Below are positions 1 through 8,446 of a stretch of 64,000 bases of DNA, piece after piece. This DNA comes from JACKII01 sp963807085. GTDB lineage: Bacteria > Pseudomonadota > Alphaproteobacteria > Bin95. Position numbers and translations under genes: made by a program. Location of the stretch: assembly GCA_963807085.1 (NCBI GenBank), contig CAWEBB010000024.1, positions 124,001 through 188,000 of the forward strand. Reading direction: 5' to 3'. How positions within the stretch are numbered: position 1 is the stretch's first letter; each line of letters opens with the position of its first letter. Under the pieces are notes generated by a model that made no database searches, was not told where the DNA came from, and worked only from the letters and a program-made list of their open reading frames with translations.

Positions 1-96
1 AGTAGGCTCATGTTTAAACCATCTTGCGCAACATGCCGGGAAGATTGGGAAGGCTATCGCCCCGGGCTTCCGCTGTCTACCCAACGGTCGATAACA

Positions 97-729
97 TCAC
101 CATCGCAATGTCTTGAGCGCCGCCGGGCGCGCCCGGTAGCGGGTATCCCAGGCGCGGAGCAGGGGGCGGTCGCCGAACAGGTCGCCCTCGATAAAGCGCA
201 GAAACTGCAGCGCGGCTTGGAGGGTGCAATCGGCAATCGACACAGCCTCGCCCAGCAGCAGGGGCCGGCCGTCGGCGAGCAAGCCTTCCAGATAGTCCAG
301 CGGCGCTTGCAGGTCCGCCTCGATCCGTGCTGCGCGTGCCGGGTCAGGCGACTTGCCGAGGGGCGATTTTTTGGCGTGGACATAGGCGCCCATAAGCTGT
401 GCGACACGCAGTTCCACGATGCGCTCCACGTCCCGCGCCTTGGCGCGCGCCTCCGGATCGGGGGGAAGCAGCGCTCCTTTGGGAAACTTGTCTTCCAGAT
501 ATTCGACGATGGCGAGGGACTTGAGCAGATACGAACCGTCCGCCAGTTCCAGAACCGGCAAGGTGCCGAACGGGTTGCGAGCCAAGTGTTCCGGCTCGCG
601 GTGGCGACCCTTGAGCGTGTTCACCACGACCTGCTCGATGCCCATGTCCGAGCCGGCCTCGGCGCGCTCGGCGATGTAGAGCATGACCTTGGTCGGGTTT
701 GGCGCCAGTGGGACCATGTAGAGTTTCAT
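97..729 (-). CDS. Glutathione S-transferase family protein
   Basis: A 210-residue cytosolic protein. The N-terminal thioredoxin-like half begins KLYMVPLAPNPTKVMLYIAE and carries the glutathione-site pattern PVLELADGSYLLKSLAIVEY near residues 58-78. The all-helical C-terminal domain ends in the usual range for the family. The ATG follows AGGA at good spacing (gcaggaattccg). No Cys or Tyr catalytic residue is obvious in the first helix, so the reaction cannot be predicted; conjugation, isomerisation or dehalogenation are all possible. It lies upstream of, and on the same strand as, an IclR regulator and beside an acyl-CoA catabolic pair, which suggests a role in breakdown of an organic acid. 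The first 96 bases of the window hold nothing recognisable. Confidence 0.85.
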   Translation of the reverse strand: MKLYMVPLAPNPTKVMLYIAERAEAGSDMGIEQVVVNTLKGRHREPEHLARNPFGTLPVLELADGSYLLKSLAIVEYLEDKFPKGALLPPDPEARAKARDVERIVELRVAQLMGAYVHAKKSPLGKSPDPARAARIEADLQAPLDYLEGLLADGRPLLLGEAVSIADCTLQAALQFLRFIEGDLFGDRPLLRAWDTRYRARPAALKTLRW

Positions 730-862
730 CGGAATTCCTGCATGGTTGATCCCGCATCAGTCTTTGTGTCTTGGCCAGTCTTGCGGGTTCCGGAATGGCG
801 GTCAACGCGGGAAGTGAGGAACGCCGGGGTGAGGATAGAGCGTTAGCGCCGGTGCCGGCCGC

Positions 863-1642
863 TCACCGGCTCATCAACAGGCCAGCGAGTTGGTCCCGCC
901 CGGCCAACAAAGCCTCAGCGATGGTCGCGGTGCCCGCCGCTTCCACCTGTTCCGAAATTCCGACGGCCACCAGGCCGCGGGTCATCGCGCCATCCCCGTT
1001 GAACAGGGGGGCAGCAATGATAGTGACGCCACTAATATAATCGCCGCGATCCAGGCCGTACCCTAGACGCCGTGCTTCCTCCACCTGGGCTAGCCAGGTG
1101 CTGAAATCCGGTGCGTTGTCCCATTCCAAAGTTTGAAACTGGCTTTGCAGCGTGGGGCGATCATAGCCGTTGAACGCGGCGACACACCGGCCAGTCGCGC
1201 TGATCAATTCCGGGAAGCGGCTGCCCAGGTCGGCCGCCAGACGAAAGGGCAGTCGCGTATGGGACAGCGCCACCACCACCATCAGGCGCGGTTCGGTGAG
1301 TTGCGTCGCGAGCGCCGTGACGCCGAACCGCTGCGAAAGATCATCCAGTAGCGGCTGCGCCAGCGCTGCAAAACCGTTCCGTTGAAGGGCGTTGCGGGCA
1401 ATGGGCAGCACGCCGACGCCAATGGTGTAGCGCTTGGAGGTCGGGTCTACCTCGACCAGACCCTCATCGGCCAGCACCCGCAGGATGTGCAAGCAGGTGC
1501 TGGGCACCAGGTCCAGGTCACGTGCAAGCTGGTTCACGCCCAGAGGCTCACTTGCAGCGCCGAGGCGGCGGAGTATGCGCACGGCGCGGGTGACCGCGGG
1601 GACGCGGCGGTGGGTGGTTCTGGCTTGCGGTGCGTCGTCCAT
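863..1642 (-). CDS. IclR family transcriptional regulator
   Basis: A 259-residue DNA-binding regulator. The N-terminal winged helix-turn-helix spans about residues 12-75 (VTRAVRILRRLGAASEPLG, then LARDLDLVPSTCLHILRVL), followed by the IclR effector-binding domain. An in-frame ATG exists 39 bases upstream at 1681, but its 13 extra codons run through a palindromic, AT-rich stretch. The chosen ATG at 1642 has a good AGGA ribosome site, so the upstream bases are treated as operator. The gene is divergent from an acyl-CoA synthetase/hydratase pair. By family precedent it probably controls that pair in response to an aromatic or carboxylic acid; the ligand is unknown. Confidence 0.87.
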   Translation of the reverse strand: MDDAPQARTTHRRVPAVTRAVRILRRLGAASEPLGVNQLARDLDLVPSTCLHILRVLADEGLVEVDPTSKRYTIGVGVLPIARNALQRNGFAALAQPLLDDLSQRFGVTALATQLTEPRLMVVVALSHTRLPFRLAADLGSRFPELISATGRCVAAFNGYDRPTLQSQFQTLEWDNAPDFSTWLAQVEEARRLGYGLDRGDYISGVTIIAAPLFNGDGAMTRGLVAVGISEQVEAAGTATIAEALLAGRDQLAGLLMSR

Positions 1643-1660
1643 CGCGAATTCCTGGCTAAA

Positions 1661-1721
1661 TTCATTGTATATATACAACAACTAAATCATATTGACAATG
1701 AATCTCCTGGTGCACTAGCTT
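1661..1721. promoter_or_regulatory. Divergent promoter/operator with nested inverted repeats
   Basis: Two inverted repeats lie between the IclR gene and the acyl-CoA synthetase. One is a perfect 14-bp palindrome, TTGTATATATACAA, at 1665-1678. The other is a pair of arms, TTCATTGT at 1661-1668 and ACAATGAA at 1695-1702. A TTGACA hexamer at 1692-1697 overlaps the right arm. A weak -10-like TAGCTT follows at 1716-1721. This geometry fits an IclR operator overlapping a sigma-70 promoter for the plus-strand genes. Binding by the neighbouring regulator is inferred. Confidence 0.5.
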
Positions 1722-1777
1722 GGTGAAGGCTAAGCGAGAGGATCGCGTGGCCGATCCAAGGATGGAGGGCAGTGCCC

Positions 1778-3352
1778 ATGGCGAAGCTCACGGACTTTAC
1801 GTCGTATCAGGATGCGCAGAAGCACTTCTCCAGAGAGGCGCTTTGGGATCTTTTTGACGGCTCAAAGGAACGGTTGAACATCGCCCACGAATGCGTCGAC
1901 CGGCACACACCGGGCGGCGGTACGGCCGTTTCCATTGCCTATGCCGATGGGACGAGCGAGAGCATCAGCTTTGCCGAGTTGGCCGTAGTTTCGTCCCGCT
2001 TCGCCCACTACCTGCACGCCAAAAACATTGCGCCGGGCGAGCGGGTTGCCATCATGCTGGAGCCGTCGCTGGCCTTGTATGCCGCGATGTTCGGCGCGAT
2101 GAAGGCGGGGGCCGTCGCGGTACCCTTGTTCACTTTGTTCGGGCCGGACGGTATCCGCTTGCGGGTCGATGACTGCCAACCGAGGCTGATCGTCACCAGC
2201 ACCGACAAGGCCGCCGACGCGACCTTCAGCGGCGGCCCGGAAGTGATTACCGGCGATGCGGCTTTTCTGGAGAGCCTGGAGCAGTTCAGCGACCGGTTCG
2301 ACTGCAATACCGGGGGCAACGATCTGGCGGTGCTGCAATACACCTCCGGCACGACGCGGCTGCTGCCGGAAGCGGTGCGCCACACCCACCGTTCTATCGT
2401 CACGCTGATGATCGCGGCGCTTTATGCAACCGGCATCCGGCCCGGCGACCGTTTTTTCTGTCCGTCCTCTCCCGCGTGGGGCCATGGGCTCTGGCACGGA
2501 ACGCTGGCGCCGCTGGCACTGGGCGTTTCGACCGGCACGTTTAGCGGCAGGTTCGATGCAGGCCGCCTGTTGCAGGCGCTCGAGGAGTTTGGGACTACCA
2601 ATCTGTCGGCGGCCGCGACGCACTATCGGATGATCCGGAACTGCGGCCGGGCCGAGGATTACACGTATAAGATCAAGAAGCTCTCCTTCACCGGCGAGCC
2701 GATCGACAGCGAGACCGCTGCCTATGTCGAGGGGCTGTTCGGCGCCAAGGTTTGCAGCATGTACGGCACAACGGAGGTCGGCGTGATCCTGGCCAATTAT
2801 CCGGGCGCTGACGACCTGGAGGTGCGCGAGGGCTCGCTCGGCAAGCCGGTGCCGGGCGTCGAGGTCGAGGTGCATGGGCCCGATGGCACGGCGCTGTCGC
2901 CCGGCGAGACCGGCGAACTGGTGGTGCGCCGCCGCGGAGAGTGGTTCCCGACCAAGGACCTGGGCCGCACCGACGCGGACGGCTATTTCTATCATGCGGG
3001 CCGCGCGGATGACGTTATCATCTCCGCCGGATGGACCATGAGCGCGGTCGAGATCGAGGATGCGATCCTGAAGCACGACAAGGTTGCCGAAGCGGCGGCC
3101 ATCGGCGTGCCGGACGCAACCCGCGGCCAGGTGGTGCGCGCCTACGTGGTGCTGAAAGAAGCGCCGGCCGGCGGATCTGCGGATGAGCAACTGGCGGCGG
3201 AAATTCAGGAACTGGTGCGCACGGACCTCGCCCGGCACGAATACCCGCGGCAGATCGAATTCGTGCCGTCCCTCCCCAAAACACCGGCGGGCAAGGTCAA
3301 CCGCAAGGCTTTGCGGGACGCCTCCGTCGCGGCCGCCACTAATTCCGCCTGA
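1778..3352 (+). CDS. Acyl-CoA synthetase (AMP-forming, benzoate-CoA ligase-like group)
   Basis: A 524-residue ANL-superfamily ligase that activates a carboxylic acid to its CoA thioester via an acyl-adenylate. Visible motifs are the phosphate loop near residue 190, MYGTTEVG near residue 330, GWTMSAVEIED near 415 and the C-terminal PAGKVNRKAL containing the adenylation lysine. The phosphate loop reads TSGTTRLLPEAVRHTH instead of the usual TSGTTGxPKGV, so the glycine-rich segment and lysine are replaced. GTG at 1772 is possible, but ATG at 1778 sits eight bases after GGAGGG and is preferred. It is followed 35 bases later by a MaoC-type hydratase, suggesting a shared catabolic operon. Substrate is unknown. 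Confidence 0.88.
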   Translation: MAKLTDFTSYQDAQKHFSREALWDLFDGSKERLNIAHECVDRHTPGGGTAVSIAYADGTSESISFAELAVVSSRFAHYLHAKNIAPGERVAIMLEPSLALYAAMFGAMKAGAVAVPLFTLFGPDGIRLRVDDCQPRLIVTSTDKAADATFSGGPEVITGDAAFLESLEQFSDRFDCNTGGNDLAVLQYTSGTTRLLPEAVRHTHRSIVTLMIAALYATGIRPGDRFFCPSSPAWGHGLWHGTLAPLALGVSTGTFSGRFDAGRLLQALEEFGTTNLSAAATHYRMIRNCGRAEDYTYKIKKLSFTGEPIDSETAAYVEGLFGAKVCSMYGTTEVGVILANYPGADDLEVREGSLGKPVPGVEVEVHGPDGTALSPGETGELVVRRRGEWFPTKDLGRTDADGYFYHAGRADDVIISAGWTMSAVEIEDAILKHDKVAEAAAIGVPDATRGQVVRAYVVLKEAPAGGSADEQLAAEIQELVRTDLARHEYPRQIEFVPSLPKTPAGKVNRKALRDASVAAATNSA

Positions 3353-3387
3353 CGCGCAGATGTTCGATCAAATCAGAGGACAAGGCC

Positions 3388-4527
3388 ATGAACGCCACCG
3401 CCGAAACACAATTTCCCAAGATCACCGAAGAGGGCCTCGAATCCCTGCGCAATCGCATAGGGGTCAAGATTGCAAACACGGTCGAGCCCTGGTGCTATGA
3501 GGCGACGCGCGACAATATCCGCCACTACGCCCACGGCATCGGCGACGACAATCCGCTCTGGTGCGATCCCTCCTATGCGCGAGACACGCGATATGGCGAC
3601 GTAATCGCCCTGCCGAGCTTCCTGTTTGCGACCAGCCGCATCATCTCCGGCTATGTGGGCGGGCTGCCGGGCGTGCATGCCATGTGGTCCGGCTCGGACT
3701 GGACTTGGCACAAGCCGGTGCGCCGCAATACCGAGGTGCGCACGGAGGCTTGGTTGAAGGATCTGGTCGAGCACGACACGCGCTTCGCCGGCAAGGCGAT
3801 CCAGCAGACCTATCACGTGAATTTCTATGACGCCGCGTCCGGCGACTTTCTGGCGGAGGCAGATAGCTGGTGTTTCCGCACTGACCGCGACCACGCGCGG
3901 GAGAAGGGCACCAAATACACCGATGTGCGCGCAGGCCCGCTGCGGACCTACACGGACGAGGAACTGGCCGCCTACAATCGCTATTACGAGCAAGAGACGA
4001 TCCGGGGGGCGGACACGCTCTATTGGGAAGACGTGCGGGAAGGCGAGCAGCTGCCGACCATGGTCAAGGGGCCGATGACCGTCACCGGCTTCATCGCTTA
4101 TGCGCAGGGCTGGGGCGGCCTCTACATCCGCGCGAACAAGCTCGCGTGGCGCCAGCAGTCGAGCCATCCGGGCCTCGGCATCAAGAACCGCCGCGGCATT
4201 CCCGACTGTCCGGAGCGCGTGCACTGGGAAGAGGAATTTGCCCTGAAGGTCGGGGCGCCCGGCGCCTATGACTACGGACCGGAGCGCTGCTCCTGGCTGA
4301 CGCATCAGGTGACCAACTGGATGGGCGATGACGGCTTTCTGGTAAAGGCCAAATGCCAGGTGCGCCGGCACAATCCGGAAGGGGACATCATCCTGATCCA
4401 CAGTGAGGTGGCGCGGAAGTGGATCGACGACGGCAAGTGCCTGGTCGAGATCTCGCAGCGCGCCGAGAACCAGGACGGGGAGCTATCGGCCTTGGGTTCG
4501 GCGGTGGTGCAATTGCCGCGACGGTAA
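3388..4527 (+). CDS. MaoC/FAS1-type dehydratase (hydratase) family protein
   Basis: A 379-residue double hot-dog protein. The N-terminal FAS1-like dehydratase domain covers about residues 20-160 (YAHGIGDDNPLWCDPSYA). A second, MaoC-like half covers about 205-375. The expected role is hydration or dehydration of an acyl-CoA thioester. The ATG follows GAGGACAAGG at good spacing. It is co-directional with and close behind the acyl-CoA synthetase, so the pair probably carries out the first steps in breakdown of the acid that the synthetase activates. A typical R-specific hydratase is shorter, and the two-domain length matches the fused family. About 210 bases after its stop hold no recognisable gene. 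Confidence 0.85.
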   Translation: MNATAETQFPKITEEGLESLRNRIGVKIANTVEPWCYEATRDNIRHYAHGIGDDNPLWCDPSYARDTRYGDVIALPSFLFATSRIISGYVGGLPGVHAMWSGSDWTWHKPVRRNTEVRTEAWLKDLVEHDTRFAGKAIQQTYHVNFYDAASGDFLAEADSWCFRTDRDHAREKGTKYTDVRAGPLRTYTDEELAAYNRYYEQETIRGADTLYWEDVREGEQLPTMVKGPMTVTGFIAYAQGWGGLYIRANKLAWRQQSSHPGLGIKNRRGIPDCPERVHWEEEFALKVGAPGAYDYGPERCSWLTHQVTNWMGDDGFLVKAKCQVRRHNPEGDIILIHSEVARKWIDDGKCLVEISQRAENQDGELSALGSAVVQLPRR

Positions 4528-4739
4528 GATTGTCCGATGCAGAACCGGCACCCATAGTGGCTTTTCAGCCTCTACTTTGTGGAAAGTAATGTTTCGTTAA
4601 GTGCCGTGGGGTGTAATGACCGGCGCAAGGGAAAGTTGCGTTATAACAACTGCCGGACGAAAAAGTCGCGTCCTGTATGGCTCCCAAAGGACGGCGAGTA
4701 TGTTACATGCCCCCTCGGATCAATAGAGCGAGAGAGCCA

Positions 4740-5994
4740 ATGGAAGCCGTTGTGGATTGGCCGGAAATGGCCACGCCTAACTTGGTGACTGTTCAAGCCG
4801 AACAGCCACTCGCGGGCCGCAAAATCCTGATCATTGTCGAAAATCTGCCACTGCCGTTCGACCGGCGTGTCTGGAACGAATGCCAAACACTCGTTGCCGC
4901 TGGCGCGCAGGTTTGCGTAATCTGCCCGACAGGCAAGGATTACGGAAAAAAATATGAATTTATGGATGGAGTTCCATATCTACCGGCACAATCTGCCGGT
5001 AGAGGCAAAATCCATGGCGGGTTATTTGCTTGAGTATTCCTCTGCACTCTTTCATCAAACTTGGCTGTCTTGGAAAATTCTTTTCAAGCACGGCTTCGAT
5101 ACAATTCAGGGGTGCAACCCGCCCGATTTGGTATTTTTGGTGGCGCTGCAGTTCAAGCTGTTTGGCCGCCACTACATATTCGATCACCACGACATCTGCC
5201 CCGAACTTTACGAGGTCAAGTTCAACAAGAAGGGCGCTCTCTGGAAGGTCATGCGTCTGCTTGAAAAGCTGACCTTTTGGACCGCCGACGTGGTCATTGC
5301 CACCAACCGGAGCCTGCGGGAGATTGCGCAGGATCGGGGCAGGAAGCACCCGTCCAACGTGTTCGTGGTCCGCTCGGGGCCGGTATTGGACCGATTGAAG
5401 ATCGTGCCGCCCAATCCCGCCTGGAAGAATGGCCGGGAGGTCATGGTCGGCTATGTAGGCGTGATTGCGGAGCAGGAGGGGATGGACCTGCTCATGCCCG
5501 CGATTCGGGAAGTGGTGATAGACAGAGGCCGCGACGTGCAGTTCGTCATTGTTGGCTCTGGCCCCGGTCTTGCCGATGCCAAGCAAATGGCCGTGGATCT
5601 GGGTATCGATGACTGGGTGACGTTTACCGGGCGTGCGCCGGATGAGGAACTGTTCGAGGTCTTGTCGACCGCCGATCTCTGTGTGAATCCCGATCGGGTC
5701 AATCCCTTCAACGACAAGTCGACCATGAACAAAATTTTGGAATATATGGCGTTTTCCAAGCCGGTGGTGCAATTCGACATGCGGGAAGGTAGGAACTCGG
5801 CTGAGGAAGCATCACTCTATGCGGCGGCCAATGATGTATCGGACTTCGCCGCTAAGATCGTGGAGCTGGCCGACGATCCCGCAAAACGCGAATGGATGGG
5901 AAAATATGGCCGCAAGCGCATCGAGACCGAATTGAGTTGGGACCATCAGGTCCAGTCTCTGGTCGGCGCCTATCTCCGCGCAAAAGAGATCTGA
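4740..5994 (+). pseudogene. Glycosyltransferase family 4, split by a one-base frameshift
   Basis: The two frames together give one GT4-type glycosyltransferase of about 417 residues. The first part (from ATG 4740, after GAGAGAG) contains KILIIVENLPLPFDRRVWNE, typical of the WcaI/GT4 N-terminal domain. The frame breaks at the CC pair 4974-4975. Removing one C restores FMDGVHIYRHNLPVEAKS and a continuous protein to 5994. The C-terminal domain has the EX7E pattern within EYMAFSKPVVQFDMREGRN. The remaining open frame alone (4954-5994) lacks the N-terminal Rossmann lobe. The break may be real or a sequencing error at a dinucleotide. Predicted role is sugar transfer from a nucleotide sugar in surface polysaccharide or glycolipid synthesis, working with the two downstream genes. 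Confidence 0.8.
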
Positions 5995-6000
5995 TCTTTC

Positions 6001-6025
6001 TGCGGGCCCACACAAATCGCCCGCA
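6001..6025 (+). terminator. Hairpin after the glycosyltransferase
   Basis: TGCGGGC (6001-6007) pairs with GCCCGCA (6019-6025) over an 11-base loop, seven bases after the glycosyltransferase stop codon. No T tract follows, so it is at best a weak or Rho-assisted terminator. The rest of the gap to 6280 is AT-richer than its surroundings and probably holds the promoter of the next gene. No coding sequence is seen there. Confidence 0.35.
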
Positions 6026-6280
6026 CAAATATTGCTGATGATCCCGCGCTTCATGTGCAGCCGTTGGCGACGCGTCCGCCGCGTTGCTGAGGCATAGCCG
6101 CGGCAAAAAAGGATTGTTTCGAGTGATAGAACAGTGATACAAGTAAGAATTGGCAAATGGGCAAAAGGAAACGCCTTTCTTGCTGATGTACATTATTCAG
6201 GGGGGCACATGGTAAAAAAATTTAGTTGCCTGCATAAGCATATATTAAATCTCTTCTGATATGGTCGGGAGAATTATCCG

Positions 6281-7267
6281 ATGAAAATTTTGGTTACAGG
6301 GGGCGCCGGCCTTGTCGGCTCGCATCTGATCCGGAAATTGGTGAATGATGGCCACGATGTCGTTGTTCTGGACGACTTCACCTATTCTTATACGGGGCAA
6401 CCATCCCCAAGCATCATGTACGACATCAAAATGCGTGTCGAAGTGCTGCTGAAAGGCGCGCGGGTCGAACGGTGTTCGACTTTCGAAAAGACAAAGCTGC
6501 TCAAGATCCTCACGGAATTCAAGCCGGATGTGGTGGCGCATTTGGCGGCGGTTCCGCTGGTGACGGTGGCGACCGCGCATGTCGAATACGCGTTCCAGTC
6601 ATTGTTGGCCGGGCTGGCGAACGTGCTGGAAATTATGCGGGATTCCCCCTGGGCCCACCGCTTTGTCTATGCGTCGTCGTCCATGACATACGGCAATTTC
6701 CTCATGGATCCGATGCCCGAAGACGGCCCGCAAAACCCGCTGAACATTTACGGCGGTCTGAAACTGGCGGGCGAGGTGCTGACCAAGTCCTACCTCTATC
6801 CGACCGACATTGAGCATGTTATCGTCCGTCCGTCCGCCGTTTACGGCCCGACGGACCAGCATCGCCGGGTTGTGCAGAAATTCTGTGAGAACGCATTGCT
6901 CGGGGAGCCAGTGCTGGTGAAGGCCGTGAACGACCACATCATGGACTTCACCTATGTAGAAGATATCGCGCAAGGCTTCTATTTGGCATGCACCCATCCA
7001 AAAGCGGCGAACGAAGCCTTCAATATGACCTATGGTGCCGCGCGGCACCTGAGCGAACTGGTCGAGGTGATCAGAGAGTTCGAGCCCAGCATCCGGATGG
7101 CCTCTGACGATATCGACGATAGCGATCGTCCCACCCGCGGCACTCTGTCGATCGAGAAGGCGCGGACCTTGTTAGGGTATGCGCCGGAATGGCCGCTTGA
7201 GCGGGGCATTCAATCCTATCTCGAATATTTACGGGGCGCCGAGTATCTCAACCGCAGGGTCGCATGA
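6281..7267 (+). CDS. NAD-dependent epimerase/dehydratase (nucleotide sugar)
   Basis: A 328-residue extended short-chain dehydrogenase/reductase. The N-terminal Rossmann signature is LVTGGAGLVGSHL, an ASSSMTYG segment follows near residue 128, and the catalytic YGGLK (Y-x3-K) lies near 153. It probably epimerises, dehydrates or oxidises a nucleotide-diphosphate sugar. The ATG follows GGGAG. Its stop overlaps the start of the aminotransferase in an ATGA, so the two are translationally coupled. The pair resembles routes in which an NAD-dependent enzyme makes a keto-sugar and a PLP enzyme aminates it. Exact substrate cannot be read from the sequence. Confidence 0.88.
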   Translation: MKILVTGGAGLVGSHLIRKLVNDGHDVVVLDDFTYSYTGQPSPSIMYDIKMRVEVLLKGARVERCSTFEKTKLLKILTEFKPDVVAHLAAVPLVTVATAHVEYAFQSLLAGLANVLEIMRDSPWAHRFVYASSSMTYGNFLMDPMPEDGPQNPLNIYGGLKLAGEVLTKSYLYPTDIEHVIVRPSAVYGPTDQHRRVVQKFCENALLGEPVLVKAVNDHIMDFTYVEDIAQGFYLACTHPKAANEAFNMTYGAARHLSELVEVIREFEPSIRMASDDIDDSDRPTRGTLSIEKARTLLGYAPEWPLERGIQSYLEYLRGAEYLNRRVA

Positions 7268-8403
7268 CTGGCCTGCCTATCGCCGAAATTCCGTTCTTCG
7301 GCGCTGGCCGTGAGAATGTATCGGTTGAAGACCAGCTCCAGCGGGCGTTTTCCCGCATCATGCACGAAGGCAAGCTGCTGAACGGACCGGAGGTTTTTGA
7401 ATTCGAAGACCGGTTGGCCGAAAAAACCGGCCGCAGCCATGCGGTGGCGGTGAATTCGGCGACCGATGCGCTCTATTTCGCACTGCAAGGCATGGGCGTC
7501 GGGCCGGGCGACGAGGTTCTCGTTCCCGCCTACACGTTCGTTGCCTCGGTGGGGTGTGTTCTCCGCGCCGGTGCGACCCCCGTCTTCGTGGACGTGGCGG
7601 ACCCGCATCAATCGAACTCCGCCGCGCCGGCCACCATGGACCTGGGGTGTGCCGAACTGGCGGTCACGCCCCGCACCAAGGCCATGATCTGGGTCGGCCT
7701 GTTTGGCGGTATCGGCGACCCGGCGCCTGTCCGGATGTTCGCAGACGCCCACAAGATCGGCTTGCTGGAGGATGCTTCTCAAAGCTATGGGGCAAGCTTC
7801 GGACCGCACAAGTCCGGCGCGCTTGGTCGGGCTTCCGTGTTCAGCTTCGACCGCAACAAGCTGCTCGGAGCGCCGGGTACCGGCGGCGCCTTGCTGACGG
7901 ACGATCCGCATATCGACGAGGCAGCCCGTTCGCTGCGCTATCACGGCGTCGCCAAGGGCGGGAGGTACGCCAACTTGGGGTTCAATTCCCAGATGGCCTC
8001 CCTGACCGCGGCCATTCTGAAACTGAAGATGAAAATGCATGACACATGGACCGAGCGCCGCGGCGCCATCGCTGCGCGCTATGACGAGGTGCTGGGCGCC
8101 CTGCCGGTCGAGGTGCTGACCTGGCCGGCCGAGGTTCTGCATGTGCGCCACAAATATGTGTTCCTGACGGACCAGCGCGACGCGTTGGAAGCGCATCTGA
8201 AAAGCCTCGGCGTGCCGACCAAGCGGCATTATGGGACACCAGTATATCAAGAGCCCGTCTTCGCCCATGTCGTTCCGCAGGAGGCAGTGTTCCCGGTCGC
8301 CCAGCGCCTGTCGGAAAGGGCTTTGTCTCTGCCGATCTACGCCCAAATGGACGACCGGGAGATCGAGCACGTGACAAACTCGATTGCCGGATTTTTCGCC
8401 TGA
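7264..8403 (+). CDS. DegT/DnrJ/EryC1/StrS family aminotransferase
   Basis: A 379-residue PLP-dependent aminotransferase for keto-sugars. The active-site region SVFSFDRNKLLGAPGTGGA (residues about 195-213) contains the candidate PLP lysine. The usual family form is SF-x-x-x-K. LEDASQSYGA near residue 172 is the conserved PLP-phosphate-side motif. ATGA overlap with the upstream epimerase/dehydratase argues that they act in sequence. With the preceding glycosyltransferase they form a small sugar-modification cassette, isolated from any larger polysaccharide locus in this window. Its stop faces the oppositely transcribed transporter operon 43 bases away, with no clear terminator between. Confidence 0.88.
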   Translation: MTGLPIAEIPFFGAGRENVSVEDQLQRAFSRIMHEGKLLNGPEVFEFEDRLAEKTGRSHAVAVNSATDALYFALQGMGVGPGDEVLVPAYTFVASVGCVLRAGATPVFVDVADPHQSNSAAPATMDLGCAELAVTPRTKAMIWVGLFGGIGDPAPVRMFADAHKIGLLEDASQSYGASFGPHKSGALGRASVFSFDRNKLLGAPGTGGALLTDDPHIDEAARSLRYHGVAKGGRYANLGFNSQMASLTAAILKLKMKMHDTWTERRGAIAARYDEVLGALPVEVLTWPAEVLHVRHKYVFLTDQRDALEAHLKSLGVPTKRHYGTPVYQEPVFAHVVPQEAVFPVAQRLSERALSLPIYAQMDDREIEHVTNSIAGFFA

Positions 8404-8446
8404 GGGGCGATCTTTGCCTGGGGCAATCCCTTACATGCCACTCGCT

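Noticed and set aside
10..846. A 278-codon plus-strand open frame at the left edge
   Set aside because: It is opposite a convincing GST gene and has no recognisable protein features.
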